Source of the DNA: Chaetomium olivaceum | Taxonomy: Eukaryota; Ascomycota; Sordariomycetes; Sordariales; Chaetomiaceae | Direction: 5' to 3' | DNA length: 64,000 bases | NCBI GenBank assembly: GCA_039881045.1 | Contig: JAYWVB010000041.1 | Span: 244,937-308,936 of the forward strand | The notes under the pieces: generated by a model | The model's database searches: none | What the model was told of the DNA's origin: nothing | What the model saw: only the letters and a program-made list of their open reading frames with translations | Shown: positions 1 through 12,446 of the stretch, piece by piece | Position numbering within the stretch: position 1 is the first letter of the stretch | Layout of the letters: every line of letters starts with the position of its first letter | Translations under genes and position numbers: made by a program

Positions 1-139
1 TTCTCCTATGAACCCGATACTACATACAGCCAAACAAATGGATGCAGAAACGTCGAGCACCGGCAGCGGCCATCCACGGCAAATCACTTCAGACTGCGGC
101 ACCGGACGACGATCACCCCAGCAAAACCCACACGTCTAG

Positions 140-1084
140 ATGCCAAAATGCGACCACTCGGCTATGGCGGTCATTTACGAAGACACCTTTCAGTGCTTGA
201 ACTGCGGACGGTTCCCTCCGTCTGGGACGCTCCATCGCTGCATCCTGGACAGAGAGCCTCTAATTCAAGACGCGTATAATAATGGATATACGGTAAGCCG
301 AGTGAAGCGGTCGTGATAGAATGTTGCTGAGACACCAAACAGGTCGCTTTTGATTCCATCGGTAGCCATTTCGAACAAGAGATGTCTCTTGGAAAGTCTG
401 GGGCCGACGTCCGGAGCGAGCCATCCAACAGCCCTCTGACCGAGATGTCTGAGAAGCAGTTGTCTTCTTACACGCCGGAGCAACTCAGCATCCTAGAAGC
501 ACAGCACAACGATGTGCGTTTCACACTCAACACACTATACCCTAGTTGTTCGTTTTTCTGACATTTCTTTTCTAGGTCCGCAAAGCGATAGCCAACGAGC
601 GCAGTATATTTGAACACCTCACCCCGGAGTGCGCGAGAGACAAATACCCCCACGATGTCAAGCCTTGGGTGCCCGCAATAAACGAAGAGTGTCAATACAA
701 AGTGTGCAGTCTGTGTCATAGATTTGGATACGAAAAAACTTGGGTCAGCCTGGACTCGGTATTACACGACGACATCCCGCCCAATGTTGCCACCGGCTTC
801 TCCTTCAGTTTCGCCCGTGAAAGGCCAGTTTCTGACGCCGACGTAGTCAGAAATATTGGACTCCGCCCTGTTACACCGGTGAGAAACGACTTTATATCCT
901 AGCGAGAATCTTGGTGTCTAACCGTCCTTAGTCTCCACATCATCCAGCGATGGCTTCGGAGCCTACAACCTCCCCTTCTGATCCCACTGACACAGATAAT
1001 GGCAGCGTCGAGACTAAAGATGTGGCCGAGTCCGGTACCGCCGATGTCATATCGACCCCTCCGCGTTTAGATCTGTTGACCTGA
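140..1084 (+). CDS. Small Cys-containing protein of unknown function
   Basis: I do not recognise this protein. Four exons (about 140-292, 343-513, 576-878, 932-1084) join in phase through GT..AG introns of 50-62 bases, giving 259 residues. The N-terminus has spaced cysteines (C4, then a CxxC at residues 19-22, then C34), and a second cluster lies in exon 3 (a CxxxxCxxC arrangement ending in H). This suggests a zinc-binding or disulfide-held fold. There is no signal peptide. The C-terminal 50 residues are rich in Ser, Thr, Pro and Asp and look disordered. All four exons stay open and splice in phase, which supports a real gene. The function cannot be inferred from the neighbours. Confidence 0.6.
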
Positions 1085-1524
1085 TCGGCGGCACGGCGTC
1101 GATCCCTTCTAATACGTGCCGCCGCTGGCGGGGCAACCAGATGAGTAACACAGGTCCTTTTACATATTTGCGGCGGTGCCGTATTAGCCGTATCTTGCGT
1201 TCTCCACGTCGGCTTTGATGGCTTGACACTTAGCAGGCTACCTCATATCACCCTGGGTTTGAGGGGTGTGTCAACAGCGAGCATTTTTGGTGGAAGTCTT
1301 TTGGGTATTTTGGAATAACAATCTAGTCTGCCGGTCATATAAATGGTACAAAGTAGGGTAGGTTGCGCGAGCAGATGACGGAGTCTGCCCAAGAGCCATG
1401 TCATGTCACGGGCATTCAGAACGCTAATAACTAACGGTATGCATTAGCCATGAATAAATACCGACTTATTTTTTAATACTCCCGTGCCCCTCGCCGTTCC
1501 CCTTTGACCGGCCAGTCCACGATA
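1085..1524. other. Intergenic spacer
   Basis: No supported gene. It lies between the unknown protein and the convergent 3' end of the HHE protein, and probably holds both 3' UTRs. Confidence 0.5.
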
Positions 1525-2314
1525 TCACATAGGAATCGCCTTCATCTCCTGCAGCGTAAAATGCCGCCGCATCTTCTCCGCCCCGAGATCCCTCACCTCC
1601 TGATCCAGATGCTGCAACAACACATCCCCCCACAAATCCATCTTTGCCTTCAACACCCCCAACTCCAGTTCACACTCCTTTTCCTTACACCGCCGCAAAT
1701 AATCCGCCGTCTCATCCATCCCCTCGTGGATGACCCTATGCTGCCGAAGCAGCTCGCACTCCTCTTTCCCCTGCCGCTTCCCCCCACCTTTCTTCCCACC
1801 GCCGCCCGGCCCGCCTGAACTAGCCGACGTCGACCGGAACTCGGGCATCTTGCGCCCCAGCAGCGGGTACAGGTGCGTCTCCTCGATTGAGTGGTGCATC
1901 TCTAGGTAGCGCGCTAGCCGCAGCCCTTCGTCGAGGAACTGCTTCAGTGACATGCCTGCGGGGCGCCGGTTGGTGGTGCATGCCGTGTGCAGGGTGGTGT
2001 ACATTTGGCGGAAGTGTTCGTGCTAGATACGAAGGGGGGAAAGGTGTTAGATTTTGTTGGGTTATGGGGTGAGAGGGAAGGCATGGCGGGTGGGCAAGTA
2101 CAAAGTATTCCATTTGTTCGGCGAGGCGGTTGTAGATGCGGAATTCTTGCGGCGTTAGGGGAGGGAGGGCCGGTTCGGGTTCGGGTTCGGGTTCGGGTTC
2201 GGGTTCCTGTTCCGGGGCGGGGTCGGGTCCGGAGGTGGGAGCCGGGTTGTCTTCTACCGCCGGCGCTTCCGTGTTTGTGGGGACTATTTCCCCAGACGTC
2301 ATGTCTTGGGACAT
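1525..2314 (-). CDS. Hemerythrin-like HHE cation-binding domain protein
   Basis: Predicted 236-residue protein from two exons (2102-2314 and 1525-2022) around a 79-base intron. The HHE four-helix signature is split by the splice site: an H-E-H-F stretch directly after the junction, then H-H-S-I-E-E-T-H near the middle and H-R-V-I-H-E in the C-terminal half. These are the His and Glu ligands expected for a di-iron (or other metal) site. The N-terminus is acidic and Pro-rich with a Glu-Pro repeat, and a Gly/Lys-rich linker interrupts the domain. Fungal proteins of this kind are cytosolic and proposed to bind iron or oxygen; the exact role is unknown. The start is the ATG at 2314, because the upstream in-frame codon at 2371 is TTG. 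Confidence 0.8.
2172..2206. repeat. GGTTCG hexanucleotide repeat
   Basis: About six tandem GGTTCG units in the first exon of the HHE protein encode the Glu-Pro repeat on the minus strand. The tract is in frame, so changes of whole units would alter only the linker length. Confidence 0.8.
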
Positions 2315-2916
2315 TGTTGTGTCGAGTCTTTGGGACTGACTAGTACTGTGGACAGACAAGGGATAAAGCAATGGGAATAAAGGTATAGAGTGTGTTGTGA
2401 GCGGGTTGGTCAGTTAAGAACCAGAAGTGAATCAGGGAATTAACTTTGCAAACAGATATGGGTTCTCTCTCGAGATATACCTTGCGATGAAGGGACACCT
2501 TGGCAACCCTCACTGTATTGCAAGATGCCTCTTTTGTACCTGAAACCATCCCTATTGGTTGCATGTCAGCCATTAGTTAGCAATCAATCCACTAGCAAGG
2601 GAGCACGGTGGCTCCTCAACCGCGCGGTGACCGTTTTCGTCTCGCCACACTGGGAGTTTCCGACCGCGCGGGGACTGCGGCACAACCTTGGGGTGGAGAG
2701 ACATAGTAACATACGATACCAACAGGACCTCTTGGTTTCATGTGGCTCTCATTATCATTACTTGGTCAGTTCGTCGTTATCTATCGCAACTGTCCCATAC
2801 GGCTCTGCACTTAAGATGCCAACCCCAGCCGTCCAAGTTCTATCCCAAACAAATCATACAAGTGCACCGTTTAATTGAAGCAGACCGAGACCCCGAAATG
2901 TCGTCCAAACAGACGA
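2315..2916. other. Intergenic spacer, promoter of the HHE gene
   Basis: No supported gene. It contains the upstream region of the HHE gene and the 3' end region of RAD26. Confidence 0.5.
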
Positions 2917-5900
2917 TTACTGGTATTCGGGCTTGAGCGTCCAAATCGCCCGCATGCTCGACCCGCGTTTCTCCATCTTGGCCACCTTGCTCAACGCTGC
3001 TTTGAACGCGTCTGCCTGCCGAGTGCCGCTGCAAAACCGGTTGAAATGGTCCACCAACAGCTTTGACGGCGCCTGACCATTGTGCCGCCTGATAAAATCC
3101 GGTATCATCTTCTCGAAATCCTTGGCCCTGAGATTCTGGTCAGCCGCACCGGGCGTCCCTGGCCTTGAGCTGCCGGGGCTACCAGAGCCGAAGCCCTGAC
3201 GGCTCGCAACACCAGCCAATATGTCAGATGAGCCCGGACCCCCGCGTCCGCGCCGGACGTTGGTAGGCCTGCCGGCCTCACCAACCTCACCAGTCCACGT
3301 CACGGTGCCGATGGGTACGTTCCGGGCTTGCTCGCCTGCCCGTCGGAGGCCGAGGGCCGCCTGTGCAGCTATTCGGTTGGCCTCCTGCTGAAGCATCTTA
3401 CGGTCCGCCTTAACCGTCTTTTTGCCGTTGATGATCTCGTCATGCTCAAGAAGGCTATGAACACCAGATTTGGCGAAAAGCCCTTCCATGAGCCTATCCT
3501 CCTCGTTAGCGGGTGGTGCTGATGGATCTTCGAACGTTTCGAGGCTGGCAACCCCGTCGATCATGCGAAGATCATCTTCCCTTTCATCCGCGTCGTTGAG
3601 TCCAGTTTCGGATGGTCTGGTGCCAACTTTCCCGGGCCTGAGTGGCACCGCATCGTGTCCGGGCACGATGAGCTCCTTCGGACCGGAGCGCTTGAAGTTT
3701 TTGGCATCACTACCTTTGAATAGCTCACTCGTCTCAGTCACACCGTCCTCATACGAGCTGAGGCTGAAGAGATCGTGTAGATCGTTGAGGTTGAACGTTG
3801 TCTGCTGCTTTGGGTCCTTTAACACCTTATTCGAGAGAAATTGCTTGAAAATTTGGCGGTGGTATATCTTCTCCTCAATCGTTCCGGCCGTCATCAGCCG
3901 GTAGATGGTGACTTCCCTCTTCTGGCCCAGCCTCCAGGCCCGCTCTCTCGCCTGGACATCCGTCGAAGGGTTCCAGTCGGGATCGAAAATGATGACGCGG
4001 TTGGCTCCCGTTAGGTTGACCCCCAGCCCGCCGACTTTTGTTGTCAGCAGAAACACATCGAGCTCCGGGTCGGTATTGAACTGGTCGACGAGTGTCTGAC
4101 GCTGCTTGACTGGTGTTTTCCCGTCCATGCGAATGTACTTGATATTGTCCAGCCGCTGGATGAATGCTTCGATGACATCCAGCATTTGAACGCCTTGGGA
4201 GAACAGCAGCGTTTTGTGTCCTAGGCGCTTCCACATCGGGAGGAGAGACTTGACGACTGCCATCTTGCCCGATTTGCTCTCCTCGCCCCACGCGTAGCCA
4301 TGCTTGTTCTTCAGCCTCGGATCTAATAGATCAGGGTGGTTGCAAATCTTGCGGAGAATATCGATGCCATATAGCGATTGCCGTGTCCGGTTAAGAATGG
4401 ACGCCATATCCTCGGACTTGAGAAATAGTTCGTATGCCCTCCGCTGCGACTTTGAGAGCTTGCAGAAGAGCACCTGCTCACTCTTCTTGGGAAGGTCAGC
4501 AGCAACATCGACCTTCAAGCGCTGGAGTAGATAGGGGCTGATCGCATCTTTGAGCGTCTCAGCGCACTTCTGCGCAGTCATTATTTGCAAGTTCGTGGCA
4601 TTGGCGTAACCTCCGAGCCTAATCGGTATCTCGAACTGGTTACGGAACGCGACTAGGGTACCAAGACGCATGGGGTAAACGAAATCAAACAGAGACCACA
4701 GCTCAGTCAGGTTGTTTTGCATCGGCGTACCGGAGAGGATGATGCGGTTGTGTGTGCGGAGCTCTTTGCAGTAGATCGTGATGGCTGTGTTCGGATTCCG
4801 AATCTTGTGGCCTTCATCGAGGACGGCGTAACCCCAGTCTACGGGGATCAAGACGTCACCATATGTCTGGAGACCGGCGTATGTGGTGACCAACACATGG
4901 CCCTGCTTGACCACTCGATCGACAATTCTTTTCACGGCCGTGCTGGACCTGCTGGGTTTCTTCTCCTCCCAGTCATCCACGTGGTCTTCGATCTCACCCT
5001 CATCACGAACATTGAACATGCCGCTTCCGGATGAGTGCAAAATAGAGACGCGGAGTGGCGGCCACCAGCGATGGAACTCATTAACCCACTGGCGCAAGAC
5101 CGTTGCTGGGGCAACCACAATGACGGGTTTATGTAGCATCTTGCTGTAATGTAAGGCGGCGATGAACGATATCAGTTGAACTAGAGGATCGTGAGTTCTG
5201 CATTCCGATGGACAATAACAAGTGCGTTGAGGCAAGACGGACCTGTTTTACCCAGCCCCATCTCATCGCCAACGATGCCGCCAACCTGCTGGGCATACAA
5301 CTCTGCCAGCCATTGCACCCCAGTCTTTTGGTAGTCGAAGAGAGAAGGGTAGATGTCGCCAGGGAGCTTCAGTCCGTTCTCAAAATGATGGTCGGGCTGA
5401 TCCGGTGACGGCTTGAGCCATTCTTCTACGCCATCCGACTCCTCGATAGCCGACTGGCCTACTGTCTCTTGGCGGCGGCGCCGCGCTCGACTTCGTCGCT
5501 CGGTCCAGTCCTTTAGTCTTTGCTGGTAGACGGCTTCGTTGCCATCATCTATGTTGCTCAGATCGACCTTCCCCTCAATTTCTTTGACGGCCTTCCCTCG
5601 CTTCCGTTTTGGGGTGGTGTCTGTCATGTCGAAATCATCGGAAGGAGAAGACTCGCGGCTGGCTGCCTCTGAAGCGGATCCACCCGGCATGAACTCGTCG
5701 CCGGACTCCGAGGATGTTTTTTGTACCCTTTGTTTTTTCCGCGGCCGAAGAGAGAACTCGGCTTCCACGGCGGAACTGGAAAGGCCCTCATTCTCCTCAA
5801 TGAAACCGGGGAGTCTGAGATTTTGGTGGGAGCGGGGTCCTTCGCCAGCCTGCTCCTCAAGTTCATCCGCAATAGCCTCATCCTCAGCGTCAATGATAGC

Positions 5901-6485
5901 ATCTGCGAGCTCCCCCTGGATACCGCCGGGACGGGGTCCGCCAAACGAGGCGAAGGGAGTGATCTTTCCGGTCCGTATGAGATACTCGCGCTGGTTCTCA
6001 CCGGGAAGCTTTCCGCCGGCCGCAGACGCCTGATTGTCTGATGCATCTTGCTTGTTCCGCTGCTCGATGCGGGCATTGAAGTCGGTAATGTCCTTTTCAC
6101 AGATTTCGATCTCTGCATCAATCCTATCAATTTCTCCCTGAATTCGTAGCGCCGCCACTGGATTCGCTCGCGCGGCGCGGAGTTTCTGCTCCTGAAGTTT
6201 CCGTTGGCCCTCTAACCTGGACTTCGATAGCTCAGCCTTCTCGATGCGCTTTTGATCTCGTTTGTCCTCGGCTTCAGCCAAGGCGCGACTGGCTTGAAAA
6301 GTGATATCTCTTTCGAGCTCGTCCTGATCTCGAACATTTTCGGTTAAGAGTTTGAGGGCTGACGCCTCGTCATCCGTAGCTACTTCGCCGTTGCTTGAAG
6401 CTAAGGCGGCATTCTCGACGGGGGTGGGACTGGCGGCGTCGGTCAACAGCTGAGGGGCATTTGAGTTTTGAGTTCCGGAATCCAT
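2917..6485 (-). CDS. RAD26: SNF2-family DNA repair ATPase RAD26/CSB
   Basis: Predicted 1168-residue protein from two exons (5243-6485 and 2917-5180) split by a 62-base intron inside motif I. It is the ATPase of transcription-coupled nucleotide excision repair: it works on RNA polymerase II stalled at lesions. The N-terminal third is charged and coiled-coil-like. The Swi2/Snf2 core follows: Walker A GDEMGLGKT at about 407-415, the DEGH Walker B box, SGTPMQNN, and the C-terminal lobe with GGLGVNLTGAN and the arginine-finger region RAWRLGQKREV. The C-terminus ends in a basic helical segment as in Rad26/CSB proteins (winged-helix/ubiquitin-binding region). The length fits fungal Rad26. The start at 6485 is a true ATG; the internal reading start at 5235 is only TTG inside the intron. 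No frame break was found in 3.5 kb. Confidence 0.93.
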
Positions 6486-9400
6486 TGCGCTGTTCGAAAG
6501 TGAAAGGTTGCGGCCACACGAGTTGGGAAAAGAGAGAAAGGAATAAATATGTATATATTATAGAACCGCGAGGGACAAAGAACGCACGTGGCCGGAGAGG
6601 AGAGCTCGTGAGCGGCAGTCAAGGCAGGCCCATACTGGGACAAAAAGAAAATTGTACCTATGTGCGAACGAAAATGATTGAGACGACGATGACAAGTGGG
6701 TCTTTTAGGCAGCCGGTGATGGTGTTGCGAAAGAAGGCGTCGAGGCGAAAGGCAGTCGCGAACAAGGTGGTGGCGTCAGGTGCACGTCATCACGTGACCT
6801 TAATTGAATGACGCACTCAAAAAATTATGGGTCTCGTCGGATTCTTGGCATCAAGAAGCTCGGCTCGCTTGAACATACGCTCAATTAGAGAGAGGCCTTC
6901 CGTTTCCCTGAACAGAGTTGCCGGCTCTCACAGATGGTGGGACTTTGACACGCCACGGTGAGCTTTATAAGTATTTATGTGTAGTTAAATGACTCATGCT
7001 GCGCATGATGGTCCTTTTGCAAAAGGATAGAATGCTTCCTCTGACCTACATAGGAGCTGTCGTGCTTTCCCGAGGACAGAGTGTGAATTAAGTGACTGTC
7101 ATCCCTCCCGCTGACCGAACTATCCGAGTGATGTTTGTCGCCAGCAAGCCCTCCAGCAAACCCGTGCTGTCTTCAGGGGCACGCGGGGCCAGGCCTTGGC
7201 CCACAAGGCTGAAGTACCCGTCCAGGGGTCGATGTAGCAGGGCTCAGAAAATCATCCTTTACACAGTAACCCCGAGTGGCCTTGCAGGGCGGGCCGCGCT
7301 GATTACCGGCAGACTCGGTAGAGGCGCTGGTAGATATTTGGAGGGAATGTGGGAATCTACCATCCACACAAGAACGCAGGGAGGCTCGCAGACCCCTCGC
7401 CAGGTGGCGATGTTCGACTTTGTTTCCCTCTCCCACCGTTATAGCTGCAACGTTGCGCATCCAAGGGTATGCCCCTGTCCGATCAGATATCAAGCCAAGT
7501 CACTCCAGTCCCAGGGAGGACTCAGCACTGTGTGGCCTCGGGGAGAGGACTCAAAACTACCCCCCGATTCCCGAAATTTGGAACCGCTCATGAGGTGCGT
7601 TGTCGTTGGCGACCAGGCTCTCCGCCCCCAGCCACATCCAGAGTACCGCCCCCGCCTTCAAGGGGTTCGAGAAAAATGCAGACCAACATTGGCGCCCAAT
7701 GGGGGCCGGACACGCGCGACTGCGTCCCTCCTGCTCCGACGCCGCGTTCCTTGGACGTTGGCCCTTCATCTCTCTCCTCCCGTTCACCGCTCCTCTTGGG
7801 AAGCTCATCATTCCTTGGAGCCGGGGCAAGAAAAGCAAGTTCAAATTCTTCCCGAGTCAGATCCGAGGCGTCCCGAATAAGGCGACACCACCGCGACTCC
7901 AGGAGTACTGGTGCCCAGGTTTTGCCATCCCACCGGTACCAAGCTGTTCGGCATTCTCTTCTCAGGCCCCCGTCCACTACCAATCGGGAGTGGCTGGCGT
8001 GTTCTGGTGGGCTTAGCGGGTCCCAAAATATTTGTCTTATGATGGGTGATATAGCCCCAGCCAAGGATTGAACCGTTCCACTCTTCCAGAACACCTGGGC
8101 GAGCCCGTCTTTCAAATCCTCCGGCTTTCAGGGCGTCAACTGAAGCTTGCATTTCCTGGCCAACCTCGCCGCTCCTGGTCGGGAACGAGGTCTTCATGGC
8201 GGCGGAAACCCGAGGTTGACTTGAAAGGGCGTCGGATAGGGACCACCCACGTGAGATTGTGTCAAATGCGGTGGATGAGAAGAGCGATCAATACCGTGAT
8301 TATCATCACGACCGACGCAAGACCCGGGGACCTTGCGAGCGTTTGGCCAGTGCAGCTAAACCAAGTTCGGACCTTTGATGTTGTGCCATGGCAGTCTCAC
8401 GCTAATCTTGCATTGACGGTGACCCGGGTTGTTTTTTTCGTGCCCTGCGGTAGTTGGGTCAGCGTCCAGTCGCGAGAAGACATGCGGTCGATGCAGGCCC
8501 TGATTCTACCCCCGAAAATGCAGGTCCCACCAGTTACCCTGCTGGAGTGGCCCGGCGGGCAGAGGTTCCAATTTATACGAGACTAGAGCACCTTCTTCAT
8601 CAGGGAGTTCCCAACAGTAAGTGTATGAGCCAGAATTCTCCCGTGCAGCAGCCTAAGTTGACCAGTGTGTAGTCTGACGCATCAACATCGGCATCAACAT
8701 CAAATCGGCACTTCTAGCGAGAACAAGGAGATCATATTACCAATTCTTCCCTGCATGCAAGCATGAAGCCAGACATTATGGCCCTAATCTCCGATTGGGT
8801 AGCTGCCCGTTTGTGGTCGCAATGTTGGGCAGCCCGTGACTCGCTTGAGCATATGTACTGTGGATGGAGACTGTTCCCGTGTTTCGACACCTCGGCCACA
8901 GCCCCAGACGAGGCTGGGATTGGACAACAGGACGCTCTACAACGTGCCAAATTCTGCTTGCCGCGCTTCTCGTTAGGTCCGAGGAGGTAACCTGCTAAAC
9001 TCGGATTAGGCCAAGCGAGGGAGGTTGTTGTTTTGGTTGAGTGGAAGAAACGGCAGCCGAAGTCGCTCGCATTTCCAACGCATTTGACAGGAGGATCGGT
9101 ACCGTCAATAACCGCGTCAAATAGGGCCTTGCAGCAAACGTTGACTTGCCGGAAAGAGATCGGCGTCACAGCCGTGATGCGAAGAGGTTGCCGCGATTGA
9201 GGCGGATGTAACTCGACGTTGCCTTGAGCTTCGCTTGGCCTCGCCATCCAATGCAAATCTGGGCGCGATAAAAACCAAGCACGTCCGTCCCTTCGAGGCC
9301 GTGGCGAGGAGTCTGTTATGCTGGTGGTGACCTCTTTGTCAAAAGGTGAGAACTCGGCATCTTTCCCGGTAGCTTTCTTGTCATGTTTTCGGCTTTGCGA

Positions 9401-11367
9401 GAGTCCGTCTGGACATTGCGTTCTTGTCGACTGGAGGTTGGGGATGAAAGGCAATGGCCCTGTCAGGGCAGCGGCCAGAACGGCAAGGGTGGGCTCTGGG
9501 GGTTCGGCAGGGCAAGTGGGGAGACCAGGGCTAACCTACCCGCAGCTGCGCAATTGTTTGCCTGAAAGGAGGACTTGGACCCATGCTCCAGCTGTTTCGA
9601 GCTCTCAATTCGGAAAGAGCCCTGAATGCAGAACGCCCAAGAAGGGTTCGACACAACGCTCTTTCTGTCGAAGCGTTTCAGGTCCAGCGAATCCATCTTA
9701 CCGCGTCATGCGGCGGTTTCGGTGGTCTTTTTCTCGAAGGCGCCGGCATCCATATCCCACAGGTTGGCTATGATATTCAAAACATCCACAGTTCATCGTC
9801 CGGCGTACGGTGTGTGGGCTCCGTGTTATGCACAGAATATAACTGTGTATCCTCTCTTCCAGGATCTCGCTGTCTGTTCGATTGCGCACTGTGGTCACAG
9901 TGCTCAGGTACCTCAGGTCCCTCGCATTTGGGCTTGGCGACGCTAATGACGAGCTTGCAACGGGCCAACGGCAAGCCTTGGTTCAATGGTCTTCATCGGT
10001 TCCATATTCTTTGACTGCAAATCACCGAGTTCGGGCCGCCAAGTCAGGTTCTGAAAACTGTCGGTTACTTCCGTAGACGTACCGCGATAGTTTTGAAGAG
10101 TGCAACACAAACCAGGCAGGCAGCAGTAATGCGAGAGGACCAGCGCTGGTGTGCTGTCAATCGTGGCAGGTATCCGAGACGAGGTACTTGGGTCTTGGCG
10201 AAAACCGTTACACTGCCGGGGTCATCTGGAGGATCGACATCGGAATCGACATGGGATGAAGCGAAAGCCCATGTCACTTTCAAACGAGCTTCCCCAATTA
10301 AAACACCAACTAACAACAAACTCGTCGACTTCGAGACTCGCAACGAGGAAGAACACGGTCGAAATTTTTTATTTTTTGTGAGGGCCCGCCCATGTAGCTA
10401 AACATTAACTAGTTTGGTAGAAACCAAACACAAAAACAGGATCACAGCACCCAACATCGTGGGGATTCGATCCAGCAAAAAGAGCATTAAAAACTGTTCC
10501 TCCCGTATCGGGCTTGATGCAACATCGCAGCACCGCGGCCAAATATATCGCAGACGAGCCCTGACCAGATCAAACCGCACACCCCTTGCCCCTTGATAGT
10601 CGTCCAGTCCATGTTTATCCAAGAACCCTCCAACACCACTACTATGCCTTCCATGGAGGTTAACAATCTAGGTCGTCATCATCACTCGGCCGTGTACTCC
10701 GGTGGTGGGCCGGTTATCATATGCATCGTCTCTCCCCCAAGCTCTTTCTAATGCCTTGGAAACCAATGCTGTGTGAGGAAAAGAAAGGGAAAAAAGTTTA
10801 ACATAGGGAAATGAAGAGACAGGTATCTTTGACGGTTTCTGGGTATCTCCAACATTAAAGTCCGCCTCTTAGAAGTGAAGCCAATGCCAGCACACTACCG
10901 ATTAACCAGGAAAGTCTGCGTGTAAGAAAATAAATCAAGCGTAGTTTAGAGACAAGATACTAGAAAGAAATAATGAGTGGAAGGTAGATGAAGGGCAGTG
11001 GTTGAACCTAAATCGGAATCGCGCTCTTGAAGCCGCGGCCAACCACCCGCCTCACTGAAACAATTCTTGTAAATGCCGAATATTACTGTACCGAAGTACA
11101 TGTGAATGTCGAAAGATCGATGGAGTTGATTGTGTCGATTATGTTGACTGCCGATCTTGCCGTTGTTGGGTGTGCCGGTATCGCGTGCCGGATGCTGTCA
11201 CTTCGGGTCGTGGATAGGGGAAGTGATGCAAAATTTGGTGTCCGCTGTAGAAGTCCCTGGTGTCCATGGTTCGAGAGTCGCCGTGTATTTCGTCACGAAA
11301 GCTGCGACGGGTAAAGAGTGGTGTCCCCTGCCCCAGGAGCCGAAGCCCCTGGCGGGGACAGCGATTG
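6486..11367. other. Gene-poor tract
   Basis: No gene can be supported over 4.9 kb. Open frames exist (for example minus strand 7588-8115 and 8732-9454), but they lack recognisable domains, have overlapping alternatives in other frames and no convincing splice partners. The minus-strand frame at about 7760-8030 has a protein-like stretch rich in Trp, Arg and Glu and could be a remnant. The right end (10.4-11.37 kb) probably includes the 3' UTR of the Myb gene. Confidence 0.4.
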
Positions 11368-12446
11368 CTATAAGTTCTCGCCCGGCAACTGCGCCGCCCG
11401 TTCACGACAAGCTGCTGGTGTAAAACCCGTGCCGACTTTGTTGGCGATTATGCGCCACTTTTCGTTTTCGTAATCCTGGAGTGCAGTTTTGAGTTTCTGG
11501 TCCTGTAGGTTTGCCATTTGTTAGCCACTGGCACCCCCGTCTGTGAATACTGGGGCTTGTCCTGAACAGGCACACTGACCGTCTCGTCTGTCCACTGCGT
11601 CGTCTTGGCCTTGAGTTTCGTACAGTAGCGCACTTGGAGCGTCCCACTCGATCTTCCGGGAAAGAAGTCGGCAATTTGTTTCCAGGTCAAATTCTTATTC
11701 TCCTTGAGATCAACTAGGAGCTGATCATCCTCCGGGGTAAATTTCAGCTTGGGCCCTCTCGGTCGTGGGGCAGGTGCTGGCATCCCGACCTGCCCCACCA
11801 TGCTCGGGGCTCCTCCCCCACTGCTGTCTCCGTCCCGTCGCATGAGTTTGTTGGGCGGCCCGGTGTCTGGTAGTCGATGGTGGTGATGTGTTGGCGGGGC
11901 GGGCGCCTGTCCGTAAGCGGCGCCCATAGGCGTCTGCTGCATCGACTCTAGATCACTGTGTTCGAGGTCAGGCATGCCAGGGACGGAAAGGTCGAGATCG
12001 TCGGGTCGTGGCCGTTTCACTCCAGCGGTGTGGCCGTGTGTCGGAGTTAGAGATGGATAGAGGGGCGCCACAGCGGTATGAGGCGAAGGGCCGCCGCCAA
12101 AATGCGACGGCCCCGGATGCCCCATATGCCGGGCCGACGGGTGCCCAGCCAGGTGGCTTGGATCGGTGAGAATCGGGTGGGGGTGGTGGGCGGTGTAGTG
12201 TTGGGACAGACCGTGATGGGATGGATGGGGAGGCGGGTCGTGTAGGGAGGACGGCCCGGCATGCTGGAGCGAGGCTCGATGGTGGTGCGGGTCATATGGG
12301 TGCGGAGCCTGGGTCTGCTCCCCCGGATGCGGCTCTTGCGGCGCGTACTCGACATTGTAATCCGGTCCTACTCGGTAGTTGCCCGCCAGCGTGCCTCCGA
12401 CACATGGGTTCCGCCAGAGCGAGCCGCTCTGGCTGGTCGCCGGACT
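11368..12446 (-). CDS. Myb/SANT-domain DNA-binding protein (5' end unresolved)
   Basis: Two SANT/Myb helix repeats sit at the C-terminus. The first begins K-F-T-P-E-D-D and contains W-K-Q-I-A; the second begins after W-T-D-E-T and contains K-W-R-I-I-A. The second repeat is completed only by a 77-base intron (11503-11579) joining the main exon to a 44-residue last exon (11368-11502). The rest is low-complexity His/Pro/Gly-rich sequence typical of fungal Myb-like regulators. The same frame stays open upstream of the ATG at 12125, with protein-like sequence to at least 12446, where an acceptor TTCAG lies. No in-frame ATG was found there, so a 5' exon further upstream (possibly to about 12.6 kb) is likely. 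It is presumably a nuclear DNA-binding factor; targets are unknown. Confidence 0.75.

Noticed and set aside
10440..10560. Possible tRNA (GGGGATTCGATCC resembles a B box)
   Set aside because: No matching A box at proper spacing and no acceptor stem on either strand.
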